A stretch of DNA of 64,000 bases from Syngnathus acus (lineage: Eukaryota; Chordata; Actinopteri; Syngnathiformes; Syngnathidae). Location: NCBI RefSeq assembly GCF_901709675.1, contig NC_051088.1:3481164-3545163 (forward strand), in the 5' to 3' direction. Of the stretch, positions 32,583 through 43,560 are shown one piece after another. Under the pieces are notes generated by a model that searched no databases, was not told the DNA's origin, and saw nothing but the letters and a program-made list of their open reading frames with translations. Position 1 is the stretch's first letter. Each line of letters opens with the position of its first letter. The position numbers were made by a program, and so were the translations under genes.

Positions 32583-32588
32583 AATAAA
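32583..32588 (+). terminator. poly(A) signal of ndufs1
   Basis: AATAAA 174 bp after the stop codon. Confidence 0.8.
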
Positions 32589-33319
32589 ATATTATCCAAA
32601 TGGCTTCATGAGGAGTGTATTTAATGGACATTTTATTACACAATATGTAAGAATTTACATTTAAAGAATTGACATGTATGCTCACCATGTAGACACATTA
32701 GTTAACTTAGTAGTACTGCTTGCAATAATTGCTTTTCATTTCTCATTCACTGAGAAGGTCTGGGGAGGTTCGTGTGACCTCAGGTGGAGCTGTGGCAGGA
32801 AACCCCCCACTTCAGAAGAGAGGTCAATTTCACGTGGAAGACAAGACAACTTCTTTGTTGGCAGTCCAGCCAAAGGACAACAAACCGTACTGTCACTGAG
32901 TGCTGACACCTGCTGGACCTTAAAAATGCTACAGGCAAACCTAGTTGGCAACCTCAACTGACACTGATTTGATGACCTATAGTATATACATTAATTAATT
33001 TAAGTAATTATATTTTAAATTGTATTCTTTTATCATTTAAATTTAAAATACATTTTATTTTTTAGTTACAGTCAATAAATAATGTGCAGGACCAACCTCA
33101 AACACAATTAACGTGGCGGCCAACAACATAGAACACATATACACACAAACTGCAAAGCCCACCTTTTTTGGTGAAATGTCTTGTATAAAGTCTGGGTCAG
33201 AGAAATGTGTTCTTTGTCACTCTGCATCGCTACCTTTGCAGATAGGGACGGATGTGACCCAAAGCTCCGCATAGAGAATTGGCTTCTTGCTGTTATTAGG
33301 CAATTTTGGTAGGAATAAA
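32589..33319. other. intergenic, nothing recognised
   Basis: Region after the ndufs1 3' end. AT-rich, without exon-like or clear repeat content. Confidence 0.4.
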
Positions 33320-33890
33320 TACCGTATTTTTCGGACTAAAAGCCGCTCCGGAATATAGGTCGCATTGGCCATAAAATGCACAATAACGTGAAAAAAAACA
33401 TATATAAGTCGCTCCGGGGTATAAGTCGCATTTTGGGGGAAATTTATTCGACAAAATCCAACACCAAGAACAGACATGAACGAGCAACAACAGGCTAAAC
33501 GATAGGTATGCTAACGTGACATTAACACAAACGAAGAGCTGAGAACGGGCCTGACGTAACATTCAGAGTTATTCAAAAAACTATTACATAAATAACACGT
33601 TTATAAAACCATCTGTGTCACTCCAATTCATTAAATCCATCGATCGTCCTTTGTCAACAATGGGTGCGCGCCGCTGACGGCGCTTGCACTTCAAAATATT
33701 CCACAGGCCCATATAACGATATATAAATTATATATCAAATAACTATTATATAAGCAATAATATTATCAAACCATCTGTGTCACTCTAAATCATTAAATCC
33801 ATCGATCAAATTCCTCGTCCTTTGTCAACAACGCCGCGCGTGCGCCCTGACGTCAGCCTCGTCGTTATTTCACAGATCTAGTATATAACT
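33320..33890 (-). mobile_element. Tc1/mariner-type MITE relative, internally duplicated
   Basis: The left end TACCGTATTTTTCGGACTAA matches the family at 17467. The interior holds two copies (about 33600-33690 and 33770-33850) of a segment with ACCATCTGTGTCACTC and ATTAAATCCATCGATC; its complement occurs near 17700 and 57540. The right end is unclear. Confidence 0.6.
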
Positions 33891-33979
33891 ATATTGTAGC
33901 GTTAACAAAGTACAAGGAAAGACGTGGGTTTGGTAAACGGCTCTTTATTTAACAAAACAAGAGTTCAACGGGCCAACAA

Positions 33980-34827
33980 TTAACAATGCATAAGCCTTTG
34001 ATGTCTATTGTATGCAAATGTATATGCAAATGAGCTAGGCGCCAGTCTGGCGGGTGCCAAGATAGCGCCAGTCAAGAGGGGGGGCTGTCGCCATTTTGGT
34101 TTGGTGGCGCCATTTTGGTTGGGGACATGTATGGGCATGTATGGGGCCTGTATTATATCAGCCGGATGCGGAGTCAGATTTTCTAACAAACATTGATGAA
34201 ATAGATTTGCAGCCATTTTTTGTGAAACAAACCAAAGAAGTGATACATCTGAGCTAGATTTGCTATCAACCAGTGCGTCTAGGGGTCAAGGGGGGAGTTT
34301 TGTTCTGAAGGAGATAGTCAAGGTGTTGCTGCACCTAATTTGACATACAATAGCTTGTGGAGCCTCCGCTAGTTGAGTCAGGAGAGTCAACATTTATTGG
34401 CTCCGAGTTGTCTGCATGTAGCTTTGTTGAAAAAGACATCTGAAGGAGAAAGACAAGGTGTTGGTACACCTAATTTAACATACAATAGTTTGAGCTGAGG
34501 TCAAGTCATTAAAGCGTCGTCACAAATCATTAGCTTTAGCAGAGTGTTCTCGCGGCACGTGACCCCATAGGCGTGGTCTTTTCTCCGCCGAGTTTGAAGT
34601 TAGTTTTGGACGGATGACCATCGATCATTTTGAGAAGACAAGCCAGCGCATGAGCTCTGATCAGCGGAGTCGGAGTGCGTCAAAAGTTGTTTCGAGATGG
34701 TTAAAGGTAAGGCATGTTACTATTTTATCGGTATAATAATACCGTTTTTTGCCATGTATAATGTGCAAAATTTAACTAATTTATTGTCCTAAAATCTGGG
34801 GTGCGCATTATACATGGGTACAATTCT

Positions 34828-34866
<39 letters not shown>

Positions 34867-35453
34867 ACACGTCAGCTATAGAAAGAGCGAGAGTTCAGTT
34901 CTCTACCTAAATGCGTATTACAGGTAATATTTTATTTCACAACACTTTGCCTTGTTCCTTTCTTCTCTGCTGTTCACTTCAAACACGCTCCATACGAACA
35001 CAATGCTCTCGTATCAGACGCTTGCTCGATCACCTGCTCGTTTGCTGTCACAATGTACCCTACACAAATCCGAAACATTTCTTCGCTATCGAGTTTGCTA
35101 GCGCATGCGCAGTGATACTGACCGGCAGAATAACAACCGGTTGTTCCCAAAGATGATCTTTTTTCTGAAATAATTTTACGTTTACGGACTTAAGTAGGAG
35201 TCAAAATTTGGGTGCGTATTATACATGGGTACAGGCTTTTTTCCAGCATCGACATGCCATTTTTAGGGTGCGTATTATACATGGGGGCGCATTATACATG
35301 GGAAAAAACGGTAATAATAATAATAATAATACACTGGGGTTATTTGTAAAACATGATGTAATGTTTATGTAATGTCATGCAGATATAATCGTATTTGCTG
35401 ATGTACATACACCCTTTGACGACGACTTTAGTGGAGTTTATCTAACACAGTGG
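33980..35453 (+). pseudogene. broken copy A of an unrecognised multi-copy gene family
   Basis: Parallel to copy B (57901-61743), starting at TAACAATGCATAAGCC. It holds a frameshifted stretch (34164-34265) matching codons of the open frame at 63300 (SDFLTNIDEI...QPF), with an extra T and a loss between two GATTTG repeats; two diverged modules reading QGVAAPNLTYNSL and QGVGTPNLTYNSL; a start-like exon ATG GTT AAA G/GTAAGG (34697-34706); and exon 2 from 35383 (IIVFADVHTPFDDDFSGVYL). Exon 2 is cut by a hAT element at 35448, and a MITE sits in the intron. Function unknown. Confidence 0.55.
34740..35313. mobile_element. Tc1/mariner-type MITE, TACCGTTTTTTGCCATG family
   Basis: Inverted ends TACCGTTTTTTGCCATGTAT and CATGGGAAAAAACGGTA with repeated GCGCATTATACATGG motifs. 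Copy B (60590-60610) lacks it and keeps the uninterrupted TATAATAATAAT site, which confirms an insertion. A poly(T) run of about 38 lies at 34828. Confidence 0.85.
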
Positions 35454-36268
35454 TTCCCAAAGTGGGCGGTACCGCCCCCCTGGGGGCGGTGGAAAGATCT
35501 GGGGGGGCGGTGAGGAAGAAAGGGGCGGTAGGGGGGCGGTAGGGGGGCGGCAGTCGATTTGTACACAACACGCCGCTCTGGCCCAGTCAGATCCGACAGC
35601 ATAGACTACAAAAGCAAAAGCTCAGGTTTGTAATTTCAAGCTTGTAATGTTCAGAATTTTATCTTATAATAAAAACCGCATTCTGGCGGTCAACATCATC
35701 TTGAGTTCAAGTCAACATGAAATTGGGGACTCGCCAGAACGCGCCGTGTTGTGTTGAGCTGGTTAGGGCAGTGGTCCCCAACCACCGGGCCGCGGACCGG
35801 TACCGGTCCGTGGGTCACTTGGTACCGGGCCGCCAAGCCGCACAGAATTTTTTTTTTTATCGACGATCAATTAATTCAGGTCAAGACACTCGTCCCGGTC
35901 ACGTGACATGTTTCCCTAGTCGAGCCCGCAAAGCTAATATGTGGCGACAGGCTAACTAACCAGGCAGTGAAGCATTCAAAACTGCTTCAACACATGGAGA
36001 CCAAGCATCCTGCAATAAAAGACAAACCTTAAATCACTTCGGGTGTCATTGTCTCCGATTACGTCTAGATGGGACCGGCTCGTTTCTGAGAAACAAACTC
36101 AGTGCTCCCACTAATTCAACGTAATGGTAATGATATTATAAATGTATTATTTATTTATTTATATAAATGTATTATTTATTTATATAAATGCCTTGGGGGT
36201 GGGGGGGCGCTAGGAATTCACTGGGGAGCCAAAGGGGGCGCCAGCCTGCAAAAGTTTGGGAACCACTG
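35448..36268. mobile_element. hAT element fragment set, CAGTGGTTCCCAAA ends
   Basis: Ends CAGTGGTTCCCAAAGTG and TTTGGGAACCACTG; flanks ATCTAACA and GTCTAACT are compatible with a decayed 8 bp duplication. A second hAT-like end (CAGTGGTCCCCAACCACCGG at 35769) shows a nested insertion. It interrupts exon 2 of family copy A. Confidence 0.8.
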
Positions 36269-36635
36269 GTCTAACTGAATGTTACCTGTAGGCTGGCATC
36301 TTGTTTGATGCTATCATCAGGGTAAGAGTCCTGCAAAGTTCTGGCTGGTTCAAGCAGCACACCATCAACAAGAGCCTGAGAGCCTGTCACCTGGAATTAA
36401 AACCACAAATAACTTACCAACATCATACAGACAACATAAATGACAGACTCAAGACCTGCATAGTTAAATCATGTGAAGTTAGTCCCCAAAACCAAACAAG
36501 CCCTTCTAACTAAAGTGTTCCAGTCAGTTCTGGATGTCTCATCAGGTCCTATAACAGCAACTTTATGGATGTAGTGGAGCATCATTCAGCATGACACTTT
36601 AGCCGTTTAGCTGTTGAGGATGTGTGGAACTAGAC

Positions 36636-37134
36636 TTTCTCCTTTGTGAATCCAAGCCAGTGCTTGCGCAGAGGAGGTCACCAGTTCCTCAGTCAGGTCA
36701 GCAACATAGACGGTTTTCTGCACAGTGTCGATAAGAAATATGAAGATTCAAAATTACAAATGAAAAGCTAACAAGTGTCTAGGGATTGTTGCCTTCATCG
36801 ATGGGACTGTCTCAAAATCAGATAAAAAATAGCAAAATGCATGCTAAAGGATTATGTTGTACCTTTTTGACCTTGAAAATAAATACATTTTAAAGCTTTG
36901 CTCTTTACCACCTGGTACCAGCAGAAAATGACATGATCAGCCCCCAATTTCCAAGAATATAATATCATTGAGTGTCACAAAGGTGACATGTAAAATAAAT
37001 AAAAGACAACTTACATTTGAACTCCCTCGGACTTCCAGAGGTTTTCTTTTCCAGCTATCTACTAGCAAATCAGTCACGGTTTCATTGTATATTCCCATGT
37101 AAGACACCCTGAGAAGAAACTCCTTCTCTGGACA
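36636..37134 (-). pseudogene. two CENP-E kinesin motor exons, isolated fragment
   Basis: Minus strand. Exon 37015-37134 reads 40 codons ([26 protein letters not shown]...KPLEVRG) between an intact acceptor (GTCTACAG) and donor (AAT/GTAAGT). Exon 36636-36717 reads KTVYVADLTEELVTSSAQAL then AWIHKGE after acceptor CTGTGCAG. Both match consecutive exons of the centromere kinesin CENP-E motor domain, and the junction is where I expect it. No upstream or downstream exons were found within several kb, so a dispersed gene fragment is likelier than a gene. The second exon's donor (GAAA/GTCTAG) is weak. Confidence 0.75.
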
Positions 37135-37165
37135 CTGTAGACCAAACAGAACATTGTTGATAAAA

Positions 37166-37489
37166 TGGGGGGGCACACTCGAGAGCCTGCGCCGCCTGCG
37201 TGTGCTCAAAAGCAAGTTTGTGTGCTTTGCTGGCGATATGCTCACCCAGCATTCTGGGATGAAGTTCACCACCAAAGACCGCGACCAAGACAAGGCAACG
37301 ATTGAAAATTGCGCCAATCTCTGGAAGGGCGCTTGGTGGTACAAAGGCTGTCACTGGTCCAACCTGAACGGGCTGTACAAGGCAACCGGCACCTGCGACG
37401 GTAGCAATGCAGTCTGGGATCATTTGGCGTCATCATGGCATACCTGCCTGAGATTCGTGGAGATGAAGATCCGGCCCAGAAAGTGAGCG
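37166..37489 (+). pseudogene. fibrinogen-related domain fragment (MFAP4/ficolin-like)
   Basis: One frame reads [20 protein letters not shown], then [25 protein letters not shown] and, near the stop, FVEMKIRP. These are the calcium-site and C-terminal landmarks of fibrinogen C-terminal domains. No intron separates the parts; the segment between LNGLY and FVEMK is damaged (the GVIWRHH-like part lies in another frame near 37410-37440). It starts only about 30 bp from the CENP-E fragment, on the opposite strand. Probably a retrocopied or rearranged scrap. Confidence 0.75.
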
Positions 37490-38220
37490 GTCAGCCGGCG
37501 GAGCCTGGGAACGGCATCCCCGTGGGATCACGTTGGTGCTGCCCGACGTCACCCATTTGTGCAGCGCTCGTCAAGTAAGATGGCGGTGCGCAAATGTGTG
37601 TCGGATTTGGCCCGGGCAAATTGGCTCAAGTGCAATTCCGAATTTCACCAGGAGCTTGACACGAGAGAGACCTGACAAACGCTTAGTTGGAAGTTAGTTC
37701 CTCAAATGAACTCTTATTAAAGGGCAGTTTGGCGCTGTTGCAGTTCCACATTTAGACTGACGTGACATAGTAAATCCACTCACTCACTTTTGGATCATTT
37801 TAGGATGTTTTGCTTTGCTGTCATAAAATGCCTTACATCTGTTAACATAAGGAGTACCCATAAGCATAGGGTTAGCTACGATTGTGTGTTGTTGAGTTAA
37901 TGATTGTTCGATGAAGTTGTGTTTTACGTTCTTTTTTCCCTTATTCATTAAACTTTCTCTTGATAATCCTTTGATGATTGATCTTTCCCCCCCCCCCCCA
38001 CGTATATTTTACTATGTGGTGCGAATCGGAATTCAAACAAAAAATCTAGATGGTTTTTTGTTTTTGTTTTTTGCTTCGGTTGTCGAACAAAATTCGGAGG
38101 TTGAATTTTTTTTGCTGCTAAATTTAAAAACAAAAGGCACATTTTTAAAATGAACTCTCAATGGATTTGGTCGAATGACATTTTTTGAACACTGAAGTGG
38201 GAGAAACAGCAATGTGTACA
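37490..38220. other. non-coding, nothing recognised
   Basis: Short C and T runs, no exon-like content and no clear transposon ends. Confidence 0.4.
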
Positions 38221-38231
38221 TATTCTGTTAG

Positions 38232-38480
38232 ACCAGTGCTTCTCAATCATTTTCTGTGATGCCCCCCCATGGAGAAGAAAATATTTCGCACCCCCTCCCC
38301 CCCAATGTTATTAACATTAAAGAAAAACAAAAAAGAAATAAAAAAGAAAGATCAACTTACAATCAAGAATAACTTTATTATTAACATTGTTTTTTAGTCT
38401 GTAACAGAACAGTGCATCACTTTGCCTGAAATTAAAAAATAAATAATTTTTCAAACTATAAACATTCTTGACCAACTGCC
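38232..38480 (+). mobile_element. hAT-type fragment
   Basis: It begins with CAGTGCTTCTCAATCATTTT and GATGCCCCCCCATGG, typical of a fish hAT left end. The right end was not found. Confidence 0.5.
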
Positions 38481-38654
38481 ATTTTATGGTGAAAAAAATA
38501 CAACAAAATAATAATAAACATACATAATATTAAATTAAATAACAGCAATAAATAATATTCAATTCAAAGTAATCAGCAACATTAACTCAGGAGCACAATA
38601 TAGAAAACATTTTAAATAAAATTGTACACATTCATTGTTGACTTACTTTGAAGT

Positions 38655-38735
38655 AATATATATATATATATATATATATAGGTCCTTTGCGCTCCTGCTA
38701 TTCACTACCTGTGCGACTCTTTTTTTATTTGGTCA

Positions 38736-38807
<72 letters not shown>

Positions 38808-38832
38808 CACACGCACACACACACACACACAC
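38655..38832 (+). repeat. (TA)n and (CA)n microsatellites
   Basis: TA repeat at about 38657-38680 and a CA repeat of about 95 bp at 38737-38832 with two ACGC interruptions. Confidence 0.95.
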
Positions 38833-39184
38833 AAGCTGACAATGCCAAAGTGCGACAGGAAAGGAGATGAGATGGAGGAGAATGGCAAATCCCGAGCAAG
38901 GACCTGACAGCGGATCTTCGCATCTCATCCCCTGGCAGAGATTAGAGGCCCGCTGAGTAAGGTCGCCTGCCACGTTCATTGTGTCCGTTCTGATAAGTCG
39001 GCAGTGTGTGTGTGATGGACAAATAAATCCTTTTTCAAATCAGTCGAGTAAAAACTGGTCAAATATTTCCACAAAAAAAAAAGATATGATTAAAAGTGAA
39101 GATAATTTGCAATTCTAGTAATGACACACGTAGGTCTGACACCTACCACAGCGTCCTTTTTACAGCGGCTTTCTCTCCCTCAGG

Positions 39185-39490
39185 CACAGGTATCAAACTC
39201 AAGGCCCGGGGGCCAGAAACGGCCCGCCACATCATTTTATGTGGCCCGCCAAGACAAATGGTGCGTCAAATTCCTGTGTCATTACTAGAATTGCAAATGA
39301 TCTTCACTTTTAATATCTTTTTTTTTTTTGTTGTTCAAATATTTGACCAGGCGGCTCGGTGGTGCACTGGGTAGCATGTCCGCCTCACAGTTAGGAGGGT
39401 GCGGGTTCGATTCAACCGCACCGGACTATAAACCGAAGGGTTCAAAATTTGAGAAAAAAGTCACGGCTTATAGTTCGAAATCTACGGTAA
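39185..39490. repeat. cluster of transposon scraps
   Basis: A hAT-like piece (CAGGTATCAAACTCAAGGCC to about 39275), then a SINE head only (39352-39414, GGCGGCTCGGTGGTGCACTG with B box GGTTCGATTC), fused to a remnant of the TACCG...GGACTATAA MITE family ending CTACGGTA at 39489. Confidence 0.65.
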
Positions 39491-39700
39491 TACACAAACG
39501 TTCCCATTTGAATGCAGACAGGTTCCTTGTTTTATTAGAAAGTTGCTTTTTGCTGTACTTTTTGGGGAAAAACAAAATGAAAGAGAAAAGAAGCCAAGCT
39601 GGAAAATCAAAGACACGGCTAACGTTTGCTCTCGGGCAGCGCAGAAGCCGGCGAGATGAGGCGAGGTGAGGCGAAACCTGCGAGGTGGGGCCGCCAGCAC

Positions 39701-40841
39701 TCACCACACGGATGTCTCTCTTATGCAAACGTACGGAAATTCATCCGTGCAGAGCATGTCCTCCCAACATCCATCTGGAAAAAATTGGTATTGAAATGCG
39801 GCAGCCGGCAGCAACCCAGCCTCATCTCACCCCAATGCTATTTTTGTGACTCACCGCTTTGATTGATCTGGATGCAGTTGCCGGTGTCGTCGGGCTCTGA
39901 GCCGGTGAAAGCTCGGAAATCTTCCAGTGTGCCGTCGGTCCAAATGAAGTCGTCGTCTTCCTGGAAAACAGCACATTGCGTAGGTTTTGCACACCAATTG
40001 ACCATGCGCTATGAATTTGTTGTTCTGAGGTTGTGGGTTTGAATCTGGTCTCTGGCCTTCCTGTGTGGGCTTTGCTCCTCCTCGCCATGCTCCTCTGGAT
40101 TCCTCCCACCTTTGAAAAACATTCATGGCGAGCTATTCTCCATCATCGCCAGGTGTGAATGCAAATGGCTAGCGGGTCAGTATGTACCCCGCCTCTCCAG
40201 CCGTCAGGAAAGAGACGACTGGATGGCCTCCAAGTTTAGGACAAGACAAAGTCTGAAGGACAAATTCCTTTTCCATGTGGCACACTTGTCATGAATCAGT
40301 GAGAATGAACTCACATTAATGGCATTATGGAGTCCAATCCAGGCGTCGTTCGGGCTGTCGTCTGCTAGAATCAGTTGATGAATGAAGAAATTCTCCAGGG
40401 CGTTGTGGATGGACACCAGGTTCCCACCCAGAATGTTGCAGACGCTCTGTTGGGAAGGAAGGAAAGCGACTTAATTACGCCTAAACCTAAACCCCCACCC
40501 CATCCCCCCGCCCACCTCGGCATCTGCAAAGTTCCTGGCCTCGTCCTGGTAGATGTAACAGTTGCACTCCAAGCGAGTCCAGTCTTTGGGGCACCCGTTG
40601 CCTGCAACACAAAAACAATTGCGTCTGTCTAGCAACCCATCAAATGTTCAACAAGTGCAAGTGAGCCGCCAACCTTTTACTTTCTCCACGGCTTTGGACC
40701 ACTGTGAAGAAGGAGAAGTAGGTGCTTGAAAGCAGACAAGGAAAGACCAGCGAGCGTACGTGGAAGACGGCCACTTACAGCTCCGGTCCAGAGTCCGGCG
40801 AGGCCGCAGAGGAGGAACAAGGTTTGCAGGTGAAAGGCCAT
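39701..40841 (-). CDS. small secreted C-type lectin (ladderlectin-like)
   Basis: Secreted carbohydrate-binding-fold protein, a group used by fish in mucosal and innate defence. Six coding exons, all phases consistent, 162 residues: 40779-40841 (signal peptide MAFHLQTLFLLCGLAGLWTG), 40674-40701, 40516-40601 (first Cys pair, GCPKDWTRLECNCY), 40315-40446 (LGGNLVSIHNALENFF; WIGLHN), 39855-39960 (DFIWTDGT; SEPDDTGNC) and 39701-39774 (GCWEDMLC, FPYVCIRE). This is one lectin domain and no more. At the sugar/calcium site it has Glu-Pro-Asp rather than the classical EPN or QPD, and Trp-Glu-Asp in place of WND, so calcium-dependent sugar binding is uncertain. A TATA box lies 76 bp before the ATG. The donor of the 28 bp exon is G/GTTGGC, weak but in phase. 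Confidence 0.92.
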
Positions 40842-40916
40842 CTGTGCAATCACTTGAGCGCTTTCAACTTTTTTGCTTGCAGCGGTGACGCTTGATAGCA
40901 ACGACGGCGACTCGCC

Positions 40917-40926
40917 CTTATATAAG
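40917..40926 (-). promoter_or_regulatory. TATA box of the C-type lectin gene
   Basis: CTTATATAAG in front of the lectin start codon, at a spacing that would give a 5' UTR of about 45-50 bp with no intron. Confidence 0.75.
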
Positions 40927-41390
40927 CCGCCAACACCAGTTTGGAATGAATAGCAAATATGCCATCAAATAACGCCCCAATCTACATGACAATTGTAGTC
41001 ACCTTCTGTGACTGCTGTCACACCCAAAGCAGTTAGGGTTAGGTGGGGCTGCTGGATTCCCACTCTGCCCGTCCGTCAGCCTGGTAGAGGCCGATGTCAC
41101 CGAGCTCATTTGCTGGCACCACCTGCACGGACACACGCCCTGCTGCATATTCTCTTCCCGTGCCAGAGAGTTTCCGTCATGATGTGCGTGCATTAGTAAT
41201 TATCGGCTGTCAAGATCCATTCGTAGGCAATACATTTCTTAACTTTAATGCATGCAAATGGAGCTGAAGCGTCTTTGGGCTCGTGCCATCCTCTCTGGCA
41301 ACCGAAGCCGTTTATCGCTGTCGTTGGGCCACATTGTGTTCAACATTCCTTTTCATATTTTTCACAATTCCACGTGGGAGCGTGTTATTT

Positions 41391-41740
41391 ATCCATCCAT
41401 CCATTTTCCGAACCGCTTAGTCCCCACGGGGGTCGCGGGCGTGCTGGAGCCTATCCCAGCAGTCATCGGGCAGTAGGCGTGGGACACCCTGAATCGGTTG
41501 CCAGCTGATCGCAGGGCACACAGAGACAACCATTCGCACTCGCACTCACACCTAGGGACAATTTGGAGTCTTCAATCGGCCTACCAAGCATGGGGGAGGA
41601 AACCGGAGTGCCCGGAGAAAACCCACACGGGCCCGGGGAGAACATGCAAACTCCGCACAGGGAGGGCCGGAGGTGGAATCAAACCCGCACCCTCCTAACT
41701 GTGAGGCGGACGTGCTACCCAGTGCGCCACCGAGCCGCCT
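41391..41740 (-). repeat. tRNA-derived SINE, near full length
   Basis: From ATCCATCCATCCATTTTC to the head complement GTGCGCCACCGAGCCGCC. Both A and B boxes can be read on the minus strand. Confidence 0.9.
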
Positions 41741-41799
41741 GTTATTTATTATAAATAAAAACAATTATTATAAATGATTGACTAATCTAAGGTGTTTAT

Positions 41800-42555
41800 T
41801 GTTAGGTTTTTTCGCTGACCGAACAAATTTCAAGAGAAGAGCAACAGCAAACAAACCACAAGTGAGACAGAATATTAAGTCTTTTCTCGCGAGGAGTGCA
41901 GTACAGATAGCTTCACAACAATCTCACTACACTCAATATCTGTATGCACTCCCGCTCTTTTTATTGGGATTTGCCCTACCCACAAATCGTGAGACAAAAG
42001 CCCCTAAAAGAGGAGGGGGAACGCATGTGGGCTTTGCCTCGTAAGGAAGAAATCACTAGGTGTTTACATACTGATAAGAACATGTGGGAAGAGGAATTTA
42101 AGTGGCCTGGATAGAGAAGAAAACCTTTGACCTCTAGTCAAAACATAGCAAGGGATGCTTTACGACATTGTGTAGAATGGGACAAGCTAGGTTATTTATT
42201 ACTGGATACATACATTCCGACATAATCCTACGATTAAGATAGTTTGGAAAACCCTGACAATGATGGTCACTTGTAGGTTCATCTGAGGTGCAAGACAGCA
42301 ATGAGGCATGTTGTTTAACAAAGTGGTCTTTGTTAGAAAGGAACTGTCTCGGTAGATGTCTTCTTTTTGCTGAGTTGTCAGCTGGTCCTGTCTGACCCAG
42401 CTGTAACCTCTCTCCTGACCCAGCCGTAACTTTTCTCTTCTGTGGTACATCATAAAAACAGCAAGGCCAAACAGCAAGCATATATTGCAGTAATACTGCG
42501 GTGAAGCATTGATTAGAGAACGCATGATAACATATATATATACATTTTTCTAACA
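41800..42555 (-). mobile_element. solo LTR, 756 bp
   Basis: It starts TGTTAG and ends CTAACA, flanked by a 5 bp target duplication TTTAT (41795-41799, 42556-42560). In minus-strand sense there is an AATAAA-type signal (CCAATAAAAAGAGCGG) in its 3' third. No internal retroelement sequence is attached, so the element was reduced by LTR-LTR recombination. Part of U3 (AACCTAGCTTGTCCCAT, GACTAGAGGTCAA) is shared with the LTR at 52606. Confidence 0.85.
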
Positions 42556-42560
42556 TTTAT

Positions 42561-42923
42561 AATGCTTTTCACTGTTTGCCAATGCAATGGTTGCTATTTT
42601 TGGGGTCACCGCAAAAGTGTTGCTTTTGAAGCTGCAAGGCTTTGGCCTGACTCCAGCGCTAGGAAATACAAATTCAGATACACTTACAAAACCATTTTTC
42701 TTTCTCAAATTGTTGGTTTTGACTCAACCCGGCCTTCTAGAATAGAAGAGAAACTTGACATTGAAGCTTTACTCTGAATCCCACTCAGATCTAGGCAGTC
42801 CTTGCCAATCACGTTGCAACTCCAATGAATTTTTTCGTATTGAGAAGAAACCAAATCTGTAATTTACATGTCGATTTAATACAGACTCAAGTGCCTCTCG
42901 ATAATCTGATGAGTGTGTCAAAG
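42561..42923. other. non-coding, nothing recognised
   Basis: No exon or repeat recognised between the solo LTR and the exon-like stretch at 42924. Confidence 0.35.
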
Positions 42924-43032
42924 TCACCACTGCATTGTTTTTGATCGGGTCAGTTTCTTGGTGAGAGCATGGCGCACAGTCAGCATGTAGGAACGGCGGT
43001 CAGGCAGAAGCCGCTGCTGATCCAGGACTTGC
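42924..43032 (-). other. possible terminal coding exon, unknown gene
   Basis: On the minus strand an acceptor GTGTGACAG is followed by 35 codons (QVLDQQRLLPDRRSYMLTVR, then HALTKKLTRS...) and TGA. Composition is protein-like, but no family was recognised and no partner exon was found to the right. Gene relic, or chance. Confidence 0.25.
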
Positions 43033-43560
43033 CTGTCACACATGGGTGGCAAGAAAAACTTAGCGCGAGTAGTGGTCGCTTCCTGTACTAAAAATCTGTT
43101 GAAAATCAGGCATTGCTTTATTTTTTGTGGTCCAATAATAATAATGGTTCATTTTGTTGTTTTCAGGTGTTTGTGGCATTATCCCTTCGGAGGACTGAAT
43201 TGAAACCAAGTTACTGGGCCACACATTTGGCTCAAGAAAACCTCGAGATTTCATGATATGATATCATGAGTCTTCCAACAATCAAAAACACTCAAGAATG
43301 CATAAAAACAAAATAATGGACATTGTCAAGTGTCCTGATCCAAATCCTATTCAAGTTATGTGGAAGGAGCTGAAAAATGCTGCTCAGAGTTAGTTCTCGT
43401 GGAATGTGCCAAAAATACTTGTCGACAGGTGCAGGAGTCACATTGTGAGTTACAAAAGTGAAGTGCAATATTTTTTGTTTAGAACATCTTAAACACGATT
43501 CTGTTTGACCGTAAAAACGAAGTAAATATGAAAATCTCATATTTTAAATGTCAGTATTTT
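43033..43560. other. non-coding, nothing recognised
   Basis: No supported exon. The segment 43330-43420 (ATTCAAGTTATGTGGAAGGA) has the flavour of an old transposon remnant, but this could not be established. Confidence 0.3.

Noticed and set aside
36300-36513. Possible further CENP-E exon left of 36636
   Set aside because: Neither strand of this stretch resembles the next CENP-E motor exons; the similarity stops at 36636.
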